From: an uncultured Lewinella sp.
GTDB lineage: Bacteria; Bacteroidota; Bacteroidia; Chitinophagales; Saprospiraceae
Assembly: GCA_938021455.1 (NCBI GenBank)
Contig: CALIGP010000219.1
Span: 1-6,589, forward strand
DNA length: 6,589 nucleotides
Direction: 5' to 3'
The number at the start of each line of letters is the position of its first letter. The first letter of the stretch is position 1. The notes beneath the pieces were generated by a model. The model had not been told where the DNA came from and did no database searches. It saw nothing but the letters and a program-made list of their open reading frames with translations. Shown piece after piece: positions 1-6,022 of the stretch. The position numbers and the translations under genes are program-made.

Positions 1-1221
1 CTCCGCCCGGTGCTGCACACCCGGGAACAGTTGGTCTTGTGCCTGCCGGAGCGAGTGGACGGTAGCCCCGTCGAGGCTCATCCACTTTTTGGTGACCTGG
101 AAGCCGCCTTCCCCGATGGTGCGCTGGACCGGATCACGATCAACGTTGATGCCGCCGGGGAAGCTACCGGGCCACTGGTTACCGGTCAGCGACCAGCCTT
201 TTCTCCGGTAGCTATCCATCCGCTTTCCCGACCGGTGCCACAGCTCTCCATTGAGCGATTGCAGCAGGCACAGCCCCGGGAGCGGGAAGCCCCGACGGCA
301 ATGGAGGATCTGCTTTACTATCCGCACAAATGGATCTTCCGCCACCAACTGCGTCTGCAAGGAACGCCCATTCTCAGTATTGCTTCCGAAAACCGGTTGC
401 GGGGTAACTTGAGTCACTTGTTTATTGAACGACTGCTCAACCAGATCAAGTCCGGTAACGTAGGGATGGAACGCTCCTCCGTCCGGGAGTGGATCGATGA
501 AAATGCCGACCGACTACTCGCGCAGGAAGGTGCCGTAATGCTGGAATATGGGCAGGAGCCGGAGCGGATACAGTTCATTCGTACGATGCAGTATTCGGCC
601 TGGTCGTTGGTGCATTACATCAAGGAAAACGGCTGGTCCGTCCGGGGCTCTGAGCAACGCCTGGAAGGGGAGTTAGCGCCGATGGGCGGGCAGTTTGTAC
701 GGGGGCGGGCGGACCTGGTGCTGGAGCGGGAAAAGAATGGCATCGTAGAAGTAGCCGTTGTTGACCTGAAGTGGCGGGGAAAATCGGTCTTTAAAAATTT
801 GCTGCGTAACGCTAAGGACGTACAGCTGTGCCTCTACGCTGAATTTATCCGCCAAAACCTGGCTCCGGAGGGCGAAGACAAGCCTCCTTACCGGCAGCCC
901 GAGCGGGTGCATACGGCCTATTATGTGCTACGGGATGCCCTGATGCTAAGCCGTGATGAGTTGGCTTTTGCGAACATAGAAACGGTAGCTGGAGCCGACG
1001 AGGCGCCCGTCGTTCAACTGTCTACGCTTAAGAAAATCCGGGCAACCTATAATTGGCGTTGGGAGCAGTTTGCGGATGGGGTGGTTGAAGTTCGCTGTAA
1101 CGAAACACTGGGGCATCTGGAGGATCTTTATCAGGATTTGCCGCACGATGAGTTGCTGGAAATGGAAGCTGATGATGCGCGTTTTGATGATTACCGGAGT
1201 TTGATTGGGTTGGTGAGGTAG
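1..1221 (+). CDS. PD-(D/E)XK nuclease family protein, RecB/AddB-type nuclease domain (5' truncated)
   Basis: The reading frame is open from the first base, so a GTG at position 10 is probably an internal Val and the real start lies upstream. Counting from that GTG (403 residues), the C-terminal part carries the RecB-type nuclease signature: a His in RGNLSH (H136), Asp in GRADLVL (D235), the D-x-K core in VVDLKW (D252, K254) and the QxxxY helix in QLCLYA (Q272, Y276). In this family these residues bind metal and cut DNA. Residues 97-145 (MEDLLYYPHKW onwards) resemble the entry segment of AddB-like nuclease domains. The first ~90 residues look like the tail of an inactivated helicase region. 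By analogy it would act in double-strand-break end processing with an AddA/UvrD-like helicase, whose gene is not in the window. I see no four-cysteine Fe-S cluster of the classical AddB type (only three scattered Cys). Family assignment is firm; the AddB role is inference. Confidence 0.85.
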   Translation, partial: LRPVLHTREQLVLCLPERVDGSPVEAHPLFGDLEAAFPDGALDRITINVDAAGEATGPLVTGQRPAFSPVAIHPLSRPVPQLSIERLQQAQPREREAPTAMEDLLYYPHKWIFRHQLRLQGTPILSIASENRLRGNLSHLFIERLLNQIKSGNVGMERSSVREWIDENADRLLAQEGAVMLEYGQEPERIQFIRTMQYSAWSLVHYIKENGWSVRGSEQRLEGELAPMGGQFVRGRADLVLEREKNGIVEVAVVDLKWRGKSVFKNLLRNAKDVQLCLYAEFIRQNLAPEGEDKPPYRQPERVHTAYYVLRDALMLSRDELAFANIETVAGADEAPVVQLSTLKKIRATYNWRWEQFADGVVEVRCNETLGHLEDLYQDLPHDELLEMEADDARFDDYRSLIGLVR

Positions 1222-1224
1222 GGG

Positions 1225-1312
1225 GCTGCTTCGCAGCTAAGAGATTTCACGCAGAAGGACGCGGAGGGGGCAGAAGACGCAGAAGGGATAGAGGACTGCT
1301 TCGTAGTTGGAG
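1225..1312. repeat. hairpin-bounded G/A-rich repeat, copy A
   Basis: The order is hairpin (1225-1237), TAAGAG, TTTCACGC, a G/A-rich core with ACGC every 10-20 bp, AGGGA, then a second hairpin (1295-1307). The same order recurs in copy B at 1423-1505. Relative to copy B it holds about 10 extra bases (AGAAGGACGC, 1252-1261), as expected for gain or loss of one unit of a short internal repeat. I recall similar ACGCAGAGG-type sequences from intergenic DNA of many Bacteroidota, but know no established function. Confidence 0.75.
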
Positions 1313-1364
1313 TATTCGTGGGGAGGCCGTAGAGGCGCGGAGTGTAGGGGTAAGCGATGATATG

Positions 1365-1399
1365 AATCCTGAAAATTCTACCAAAATCCTATTAATCCT
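1365..1399. repeat. phased AATCCT motif array
   Basis: AATCCT occurs at 1365, 1385 and 1394, and a one-mismatch copy (AATTCT) at 1374. The spacings are 9, 11 and 9 bases, close to one DNA helical turn. The block is A/T-rich, unlike the G/A-rich repeats on either side, and sits between copies A and B. Function is unknown. Confidence 0.5.
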
Positions 1400-1422
1400 A
1401 ATCTATTGGTTGTGAGGGAGGA

Positions 1423-1505
1423 CTGCTTCGCAGCTAAGAGGTTTCACGCGGAGGGGGCAGAAGACGCAAAAGGGAGAGAAGGAAGACTGCTTTACAGCAG
1501 GGAGG
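1423..1505. repeat. hairpin-bounded G/A-rich repeat, copy B
   Basis: This is a direct repeat of copy A about 198 bp downstream. It shares CTGCTTCGCAGCTAAGAG, TTTCACGC and the core GGAGGGGGCAGAAGACGCA, then AGGGA, and ends in a hairpin (1487-1500, CTGCT/AGCAG with a TTAC loop). The end hairpin differs in sequence from that of copy A but still pairs. Confidence 0.75.
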
Positions 1506-1572
1506 CTAAACAGGGAAGTGCAGAGAGTGAGGCTGCAGAATGAGTGGCTATGTATCCAAAATGAAGTCTACC

Positions 1573-1601
1573 TTGTTGGCAAACATGCTGGTGTAACTCC
1601 G
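1573..1601 (+). promoter_or_regulatory. candidate Bacteroidota-type promoter for the secreted-protein gene
   Basis: TTG at 1573-1575 is followed after 18 bases by TAACTCCG at 1594-1601, a partial match to the TAnnTTTG -7 element. Transcription would begin near 1607, which favours translation from the ATG at 1627 rather than 1606. The -7 match has two mismatches, so this is tentative. Confidence 0.25.
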
Positions 1602-1626
1602 GGTTATGTCAGCACAAGCCTTACGT

Positions 1627-2565
1627 ATGAAATGGATGAATGCTTTTATGGTGGTTTCACTCTGCCTATTCCCTTTTTTTTGTGCTTCGGCAGGCTCTGC
1701 AGGGGGCGCTACCGCAGGTGCAGAGATGGTTTTTAAAGCAGGGAACGATAAAGCTCCGCCCGCCCGCCGCATCACTACGGTCGATCATCTTGGTCGACCT
1801 CACTTTCGCATCAAGACAAAGTCGGCCACCTATCTATACGACCCCGTAGCGGGAGGCTTCAGCTCTATTCTTGATAAGCTGGGTAATGACTGGGTCGGCT
1901 ATCAAGACCAGCCCTGGGGCGAATACCCTGCCTCGGCTGCTTCCTCCTATCGCGGCGTACCGAACCTGGTCTTTGGCGGAGACGACGATGGCGCCGGTCA
2001 CCCAGGCCACCAAAAGTGCGAGAGTCGCATTACGGGCCGTAACAAAATCCATACCGTAAGCAAATCCGGTGATTGGGCCTGGACCTGGACCTTCTACGCC
2101 ACTTACGCCCGTCTGGACGTAGTGCTGGCTCCCGAAGGTGTCAACTACTGGTTTCTATACGAAGGGCCCGCCGGTGGGAAATATCTGCCCCGGTCTACCT
2201 TTTGGGCTACCGATTTAACGAGTCCGAGCTACGATATTCACGACCATTACAAAGGGGATGTACAACGCGGCCAGTACCGTTATCTGTACTTCGGCGAAGA
2301 CCATAGCCCTTATGCTTTTTTCATGGCACAGAAGACTTCAGATACCTTGGGCGACCACATCAGTTATCTTGGTAACGAGGAGATCGGTGCCAGAGATAGC
2401 CCCGACGGGATGGTAGTCGCGGGCTTCGGCCGGGCCGAAGGGGCGAAGCCGCTGCTCTCCGGGCCGAACACTTTCGTGATCGGCCTGGCTTCTTACCGAA
2501 AGGAGGACCCGCTGGCGGAGGGGCGGTTACGGCGTCGGATGGGGAAGGTGTTGAGGCGGCGGTGA
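1627..2565 (+). CDS. secreted protein of unknown function
   Basis: The frame can start at ATG 1606 (319 aa) or ATG 1627 (312 aa). I prefer 1627: it puts a Lys directly before a hydrophobic stretch (MVVSLCLFPFF) ending in small residues (CASAGSAGGATAGA), a normal Sec signal peptide, and fits the candidate promoter. No good lipobox is visible. The mature part is rich in Trp, Tyr and Gly, with segments such as GGFSSILDKLGNDWVGY, SYRGVPNLVFGG, HPGHQKC, WTWTFYATYARLDV and YWFLYEGPAGGKY (numbered from 1606: about 83-100, 114-124, 132-138, 159-172 and 181-193). I recall a similar pattern from uncharacterised secreted proteins of Planctomycetota and Bacteroidota, and it suggests a beta-rich fold, perhaps carbohydrate-related. 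I know no assigned activity or catalytic residues. The tail is unusually basic (RLRRRMGKVLRRR). It is convergent with the downstream permease gene, with 38 bp between the stops. Confidence 0.8.
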   Translation: MKWMNAFMVVSLCLFPFFCASAGSAGGATAGAEMVFKAGNDKAPPARRITTVDHLGRPHFRIKTKSATYLYDPVAGGFSSILDKLGNDWVGYQDQPWGEYPASAASSYRGVPNLVFGGDDDGAGHPGHQKCESRITGRNKIHTVSKSGDWAWTWTFYATYARLDVVLAPEGVNYWFLYEGPAGGKYLPRSTFWATDLTSPSYDIHDHYKGDVQRGQYRYLYFGEDHSPYAFFMAQKTSDTLGDHISYLGNEEIGARDSPDGMVVAGFGRAEGAKPLLSGPNTFVIGLASYRKEDPLAEGRLRRRMGKVLRRR

Positions 2566-2573
2566 TCTTACCG

Positions 2574-2600
2574 TGTCCGCCGACTAAGGTCGGCGGTACA
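2574..2600. terminator. hairpin between convergent genes, possible bidirectional terminator or dispersed repeat
   Basis: The arms CCGCCGAC (2577-2584) and GTCGGCGG (2589-2596) pair perfectly around a TAAG loop. TGT (2574-2576) and ACA (2598-2600) add three more pairs across a one-base bulge. It lies 11 bp after the secreted-protein stop and just beyond the permease stop on the other strand, the right place for a shared terminator. No T-run follows on either strand, so intrinsic termination is not clear. The sequence resembles palindromes I associate with intergenic repeats in Bacteroidota. Confidence 0.55.
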
Positions 2601-2603
2601 AAC

Positions 2604-3773
2604 CTACATCGGCCCCGCAAACGACCCCGTCAGCAAGAACCGCATCACGAATACCAGAGCAATACTAACCAGTAGGCCGAAGGTGACCTTGCCCAGGTCT
2701 TTGCCAATGTCTTTGAAGGCAGCTTTGAGATTAAGCTGCCCGGGAATCGTTTCGTAGTAGATGACCACTGCGCGGGCGATCATGACGGCAGCCATGACGA
2801 AAATGATCCAGTCCTGAACGGCATCCCGCAGGTAAACGACATAGCCGATCATGGCCAGCACCAGAATGTTGAGCCCTATGCCAAGGTAGCGTGCCGTAGG
2901 AGCGGCCTGAACGTCAGAGGGCTCCTTGCCCAGCTCCAGTTTGTAGCGAATGGCGATCTCCCGGCCCGCCAGCAGGCCCAGGAATACCCAAGTGGTAGAC
3001 ATTGGGACGTTGCTGAACTCTTTGAAAAAGAGTAAGACTAAGCCGTAGATGAAGTCAATGATGGTAGCGGAGCGAATGTCCGTCGTGTTCGTTTTGGCTT
3101 TGACGATCTTCTGAATGTTTCCGCCTTTACTGTAGAAGATAACGGCGAGCATCGTCAGCAAAATGGTCAGGGATAGACCAATCTCAACGGCCGTTAGGGA
3201 CCTTGGGAGGTAAACGTAGATGTTGGCAAAGTCCTGAATGAGCCATTGCCCCCAGAGAAAACCGGTGGAGAGCCACTGGAGGATGGTCCAATTACGGCGC
3301 TCGCTACGGGTGATGTCGCTGGCGATAAATTTCTTATCCAGCGCCTTAGTCACTAGTTGCCAGACGATGATGGCCACACAGAAGGCGAGCGCGTAGCCGA
3401 GGATAGACTTCATCGTCATGTCGTACAAACCCTTCGGTCGGAAGAAAGTGAGCACCAGAAAGGAGGTACTCACCGGAATTCCCGTTCGGGTCAGTAGCAT
3501 CAGCACCAGCGGAGGCAGCAAGTAGGGCCAGCTCATATTCTCTACGAAGGCATACTTCTCCAGGCGGCCGTAGCTCACGTCTCCGGAGTAATGAAACCAG
3601 CCGTAAATGAGGGTAAAGGCCAGAATGGAACCCGCAAAGGCCCAAAGCACGTACCAGGGACGCTCTTCGTTAGAGGAAAGAAAGGTACCTAGCGTCTGGA
3701 TGGAATCATTACCAACGACGGCGTAGCCGGCGAGAATGAATCCAAGCCACATGATAATTAGCGTGGGGTCCAT
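2604..3773 (-). CDS. PiT/CysP-like inorganic anion permease (phosphate or sulfate)
   Basis: The product is a 389-residue integral membrane protein with roughly 10-11 hydrophobic segments. Two halves each carry a degenerate PiT motif pair. In the first half, GNDSIQTLGT (21-30) recalls the GANDVANxxGT signature, followed by GIPVSTSFLVL (98-108). In the second, QDFANIYVYLP (180-190) occupies the equivalent place, followed by NVPMSTTWVFLGLLAG (255-270). Paired 'ND' and 'P-(V/M)-S-T-(T/S)' loops are the hallmark of PiT inverted-repeat transporters, which use H+ or Na+ gradients. PiT members carry phosphate, while the related CysP carries sulfate, and the sequence alone does not decide. The protein is shorter than E. 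coli PitA (~500 aa) and nearer CysP in size. It is divergent from cystathionine beta-synthase, which makes sulfate an attractive guess. The start ATG at 3773 gives a short N-terminus running straight into the first membrane segment. Confidence 0.75.
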   Translation of the reverse strand: MDPTLIIMWLGFILAGYAVVGNDSIQTLGTFLSSNEERPWYVLWAFAGSILAFTLIYGWFHYSGDVSYGRLEKYAFVENMSWPYLLPPLVLMLLTRTGIPVSTSFLVLTFFRPKGLYDMTMKSILGYALAFCVAIIVWQLVTKALDKKFIASDITRSERRNWTILQWLSTGFLWGQWLIQDFANIYVYLPRSLTAVEIGLSLTILLTMLAVIFYSKGGNIQKIVKAKTNTTDIRSATIIDFIYGLVLLFFKEFSNVPMSTTWVFLGLLAGREIAIRYKLELGKEPSDVQAAPTARYLGIGLNILVLAMIGYVVYLRDAVQDWIIFVMAAVMIARAVVIYYETIPGQLNLKAAFKDIGKDLGKVTFGLLVSIALVFVMRFLLTGSFAGPM

Positions 3774-3806
3774 GCGGAAGAATTAGAAAATCTGGAGTAA
3801 GATCGC

Positions 3807-3834
3807 GCAAGATAGGCCGATGTTTGGAGGTCAA
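3807..3834 (-). promoter_or_regulatory. candidate promoter for the permease gene
   Basis: Read on the minus strand, TTG (3834-3832) is followed after 17 bases by TATCTTGC (3814-3807), a partial match to the Bacteroidota -7 element TAnnTTTG. Transcription would begin about 30 bases before the ATG at 3773. The element has two mismatches, so confidence is low. Confidence 0.3.
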
Positions 3835-3860
3835 TGTTAAGTGTGGGTTAAGTTGCGGGG

Positions 3861-3888
3861 GCCAGGTGTTGGGTGCCAGGTTACCAGT
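3861..3888. repeat. heptad repeat array, left (GCCAGGT orientation)
   Basis: Four successive 7-mers can be read: GCCAGGT, GTTGGGT, GCCAGGT and TACCAGT. The first and third are identical and equal the reverse complement of ACCTGGC, so this block is an inverted relative of the array at 3906-3968. GGGTGCCAGGT (3871-3881) is the exact reverse complement of 3937-3947, giving 11-bp arms 55 bp apart. Confidence 0.6.
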
Positions 3889-3905
3889 TGCGGATACGAG
3901 GACTC

Positions 3906-3968
3906 GGCACCCGCCCCCCGGCACCCGACCCCGGGCACCTGGCACCCCGCACCAGGAACCCGCCCCCA
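3906..3968. repeat. heptad repeat array, right (GGCACCC orientation)
   Basis: Nine contiguous degenerate 7-mers: GGCACCC, GCCCCCC, GGCACCC, GACCCCG, GGCACCT, GGCACCC, CGCACCA, GGAACCC, GCCCCCA. Exact or near-exact GGCACC units begin at 3906, 3920, 3934 and 3941, all in the same register of seven. The array ends 36 bp before the cystathionine beta-synthase ATG. A reading frame passes through it but gives only a Pro/Gly/Arg-rich low-complexity peptide. Confidence 0.65.
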
Positions 3969-3973
3969 TGTTG

Positions 3974-3981
3974 TACCTTCG
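3974..3981 (+). promoter_or_regulatory. possible -7 element for cystathionine beta-synthase
   Basis: TACCTTCG matches TAnnTTTG with one mismatch and would start a transcript roughly 18 bases before the ATG at 4005. No TTG is found at the usual distance upstream, where the heptad array lies, so the call is weak. Confidence 0.2.
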
Positions 3982-4004
3982 CCCTCGCCCAAGAAAATAA
4001 CCAA

Positions 4005-5363
4005 ATGGATATCAAGAATAACATTCTCGAAACGATCGGAAACACCCCGATGGTGGAATTGCACAAAGTCGTTGCCGGTATGCCCTGTCGCGTGGTGATG
4101 AAAGTGGAAACCTTCAACCCCGGCCATAGCATTAAGGACCGGATGGGTCTTAAGATGGTGCTCGACGCAGAGGCGGACGGTCGTTTGAAACCCGGTGGTA
4201 CCATCATCGAATGTACTTCCGGAAATACGGGTATGGGCCTCGCGCTGGCCGCCTGTGTAAAGGGGTATCGTTGCATCTTCACCACCAGTGATAAGCAGAG
4301 TAAGGAGAAGTTTGATATCCTCCGCGCCATGGGGGCGGAAGTGATCGTTTGCCCGACGAACGTTACCCCCGAAGACCCCCGTAGTTATTACTCCGTCGCA
4401 GAGCGACTGAGTAAGGAAATCCCCAATAGCTACTGGTTCAACCAGTACGATAACCTGAGTAACCGCCAGGCGCACTATGAAAGTACTGGTCCAGAAATCT
4501 GGAAGCAGACGGACGGCAAGATTACGCACATGATTGTAGGTGTTGGTACGGGAGGGACGATCTCCGGCACCGGCCGCTACCTCAAGGAGCAAAACCCTGA
4601 AGTGAAGATCTGGGGCGTGGATACCTACGGCTCTGTCTTCAAGAAGTACCATGAAACGGGGGAATTCGACGAGAAAGAGATCTACCCCTACATCACCGAA
4701 GGGATCGGCGAAGACATTCTGCCGAAGAACGTTGACTTCAGCATCATTGATCATTTCGAGAAAGTGACCGATAAGGATGGGGCCGTAATGGCTCGTCGCC
4801 TGGCCCAGGAAGAAGGTTTGTTACTGGGGTACAGTGCCGGCTCTGCCGTCGCCGGATTGCTGCAGATGAAGGACGAGCTCAAGCCAGACGATCTGGTCGT
4901 TGTCGTTATCCACGACCACGGCAGCCGGTACGTTGGTAAAATCTATAATGATGATTGGATGCGGGAGCGCGGTTTCCTGGATGCAGAGCTACGGGTGAAT
5001 GATCTCATTACCCTGAAGAAAGACGCCGCTTTTGCTGCTATTGAGCAGACGGCAACCGTCCGCGAAGCCCTTCAGATGATGAAGGATCACGCTTTCAGTC
5101 AGATGCCAGTGGTTAAGGAAGAAGAATCTGTCGGTTCCATCATTGAAACTGATGTCCTCAACTTCCTGTTGGCTGACCCTGTAGGTAATGCCGAGAAACC
5201 CGTCAGCGAAATCATGCGTCAGCCCTTCCCCGAAGTCGGTACGGACATGACGCTTTCGGAGTTAGGTAAGCACATCACGAAGGAAAACCCCGCCGTGGTG
5301 ACGACTGACCGTTCGGGCCGGAAGTATCTGGTATCTCAGTATGATATTTTGCAGGCGATATAG
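4005..5363 (+). CDS. cystathionine beta-synthase, PLP-dependent, with C-terminal CBS-domain pair
   Basis: The 452-residue cytosolic enzyme would condense serine with homocysteine to cystathionine, the first step of transsulfuration toward cysteine. Residues 1-325 form the PLP type II fold: NPGHSIKDR holds the Schiff-base Lys (K44), TSGNTGMGLA (71-80) is the substrate loop, GVGTGGT (179-185) binds the PLP phosphate, and the SAGS segment (277-280) supplies the Ser facing the pyridine nitrogen. Features that favour this enzyme over cysteine synthase are the DILRAMGAEV and PNSYWFNQYDN...AHYEST stretches and the NDDWMRERGFL end. Residues ~333-390 and ~399-452 are two CBS domains (Bateman module), a regulatory unit. 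The haem-binding N-terminal extension of animal enzymes is absent. I chose ATG 4005 because the protein begins MDIKNNILETIGNTP, the expected family start, after an A-rich leader (AGAAAATAACCAA). Upstream in-frame codons encode only repeat-derived sequence. It is divergent from the permease and convergent with the Uma2 gene. Confidence 0.95.
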   Translation: MDIKNNILETIGNTPMVELHKVVAGMPCRVVMKVETFNPGHSIKDRMGLKMVLDAEADGRLKPGGTIIECTSGNTGMGLALAACVKGYRCIFTTSDKQSKEKFDILRAMGAEVIVCPTNVTPEDPRSYYSVAERLSKEIPNSYWFNQYDNLSNRQAHYESTGPEIWKQTDGKITHMIVGVGTGGTISGTGRYLKEQNPEVKIWGVDTYGSVFKKYHETGEFDEKEIYPYITEGIGEDILPKNVDFSIIDHFEKVTDKDGAVMARRLAQEEGLLLGYSAGSAVAGLLQMKDELKPDDLVVVVIHDHGSRYVGKIYNDDWMRERGFLDAELRVNDLITLKKDAAFAAIEQTATVREALQMMKDHAFSQMPVVKEEESVGSIIETDVLNFLLADPVGNAEKPVSEIMRQPFPEVGTDMTLSELGKHITKENPAVVTTDRSGRKYLVSQYDILQAI

Positions 5364-5371
5364 GGGTTTCA

Positions 5372-5950
5372 CTAGTCCTCGAACTCTACCCCGTCGTAAA
5401 TAACGGACATTGGAATACGAATGCCCAGGGTCGTGAATTCAACGTTCTGGTCAAGATTGAAGTAGCTGCCGATCCGCCAGAGTCCCTTTTCGGCCTTGTA
5501 ATAGGTAGTAACTAGCATCTCTCTGCTGTCAATCATCACATATTCACGGAAGGAGGGTAGGGTTTTGTAAGCTTCAAACTTCTTACCTCTGTCCATTTGA
5601 GAGGTCGACTTTGATAGTACTTCTACTAATAAAGCGGGATTAAGTAAGCGCTCAATACCGCCTTTATCGGTGGTGTCTTCCTTTTCGCAAACGGCACTAA
5701 AATCAGGAAAGTAGTAGCGATTGAGCTGGGGTATATAAATAGCCGTGTCGCTTAGAAAAAGCTCGCATTGTTTTTTTTGCGCATTAGCGGCAAAAAAGGT
5801 ATTTCTCACAATCTTATTGTGCGCCTTTTTCCCTCCTGCCATCATGGTAACGATGCCATCTTCAAACTCATACTTACCATCGCTGTTAACAAGCAGGTTG
5901 AAATATTCCTGTTCGGTATAGCTGCGATCTTGTCGTAGTACAGAATCCAT
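5372..5950 (-). CDS. Uma2-family (DUF820) putative PD-(D/E)XK endonuclease
   Basis: The 192-residue protein matches the Uma2/DUF820 pattern along its length: YEFEDGIVTMMAGG (27-40) with HNKIVRN (44-50), SDTAIYIP (67-74), the YYFPDF metal-binding Asp (D83), NPALLVEVLSKST (104-116) with E110, DRGKKFEAYKTLPSFREYVMID (120-141) with the likely catalytic Lys at 123 or 124, and a closing beta-strand region. The family has a restriction-endonuclease fold, is often present in many copies in Cyanobacteria and Bacteroidota, and has no settled biological role. The start ATG at 5950 yields the expected N-terminus (MDSVLRQDRSYTEQEY). The gene is visibly more A/T-rich than its neighbours, with an A8 run on the coding strand (T8 at 5771-5778 on the plus strand), which may mean horizontal acquisition. 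Its stop lies 8 bp from that of cystathionine beta-synthase, and its start faces the palindromic element. Confidence 0.9.
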   Translation of the reverse strand: MDSVLRQDRSYTEQEYFNLLVNSDGKYEFEDGIVTMMAGGKKAHNKIVRNTFFAANAQKKQCELFLSDTAIYIPQLNRYYFPDFSAVCEKEDTTDKGGIERLLNPALLVEVLSKSTSQMDRGKKFEAYKTLPSFREYVMIDSREMLVTTYYKAEKGLWRIGSYFNLDQNVEFTTLGIRIPMSVIYDGVEFED

Positions 5951-6010
5951 AACTTTTGAACGGTTGACGGGCTAAGATAGTTATTTGTACGGCGTCCTTA
6001 GGGCCAGGAA

Positions 6011-6021
6011 ATGCCAAGGGC
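6011..6021 (+). repeat. flanking 11-bp direct repeat, left
   Basis: ATGCCAAGGGC is repeated exactly at 6162-6172. The two copies bracket the palindromic element (one base from the left terminal repeat, directly abutting the right one), as a target-site duplication would. Confidence 0.65.
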
Positions 6022-6022
6022 C

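Larger units (their letters stand above)
1222..1605. other. repeat-rich intergenic gap of 384 bp
   Basis: No credible coding region is visible between the nuclease stop codon and the secreted-protein gene. The plus strand is strongly purine-rich (runs such as GGAGGGGGCAGAAGACGCA). The gap contains two related ~85-bp repeat units, four small hairpins, a phased AATCCT array and a weak promoter candidate, all listed separately. Short open frames here have no recognisable protein features. Confidence 0.7.

Noticed and set aside
1225..1505. CRISPR-like array
   Set aside because: Only two units, not regularly spaced, with differing lengths, internal hairpins and no cas genes. It is an intergenic repeat family instead.
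1518..1775. Short open frames on both strands around the secreted-protein start
   Set aside because: They overlap the signal-peptide coding region in other frames and show no conserved composition.
3873..4004. In-frame N-terminal extension of cystathionine beta-synthase (44 residues)
   Set aside because: The codons run through the heptad repeat and give low-complexity Pro/Gly/Arg sequence. The family-typical N-terminus begins at ATG 4005.
3837..4754. 305-codon open frame on the minus strand overlapping cystathionine beta-synthase
   Set aside because: It lies antisense to a gene with full catalytic motifs and its translation has no recognisable domain. Its C-terminal end is repeat-derived Gly/Pro/Arg-type sequence. 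It is a codon-bias shadow.
5361..5392. Possible terminator hairpin AGGGGT...ACCCC between the cystathionine beta-synthase and Uma2 stops
   Set aside because: Only about 5 bp pair around a 20-base loop, with no T-run, and it overlaps Uma2 coding sequence.
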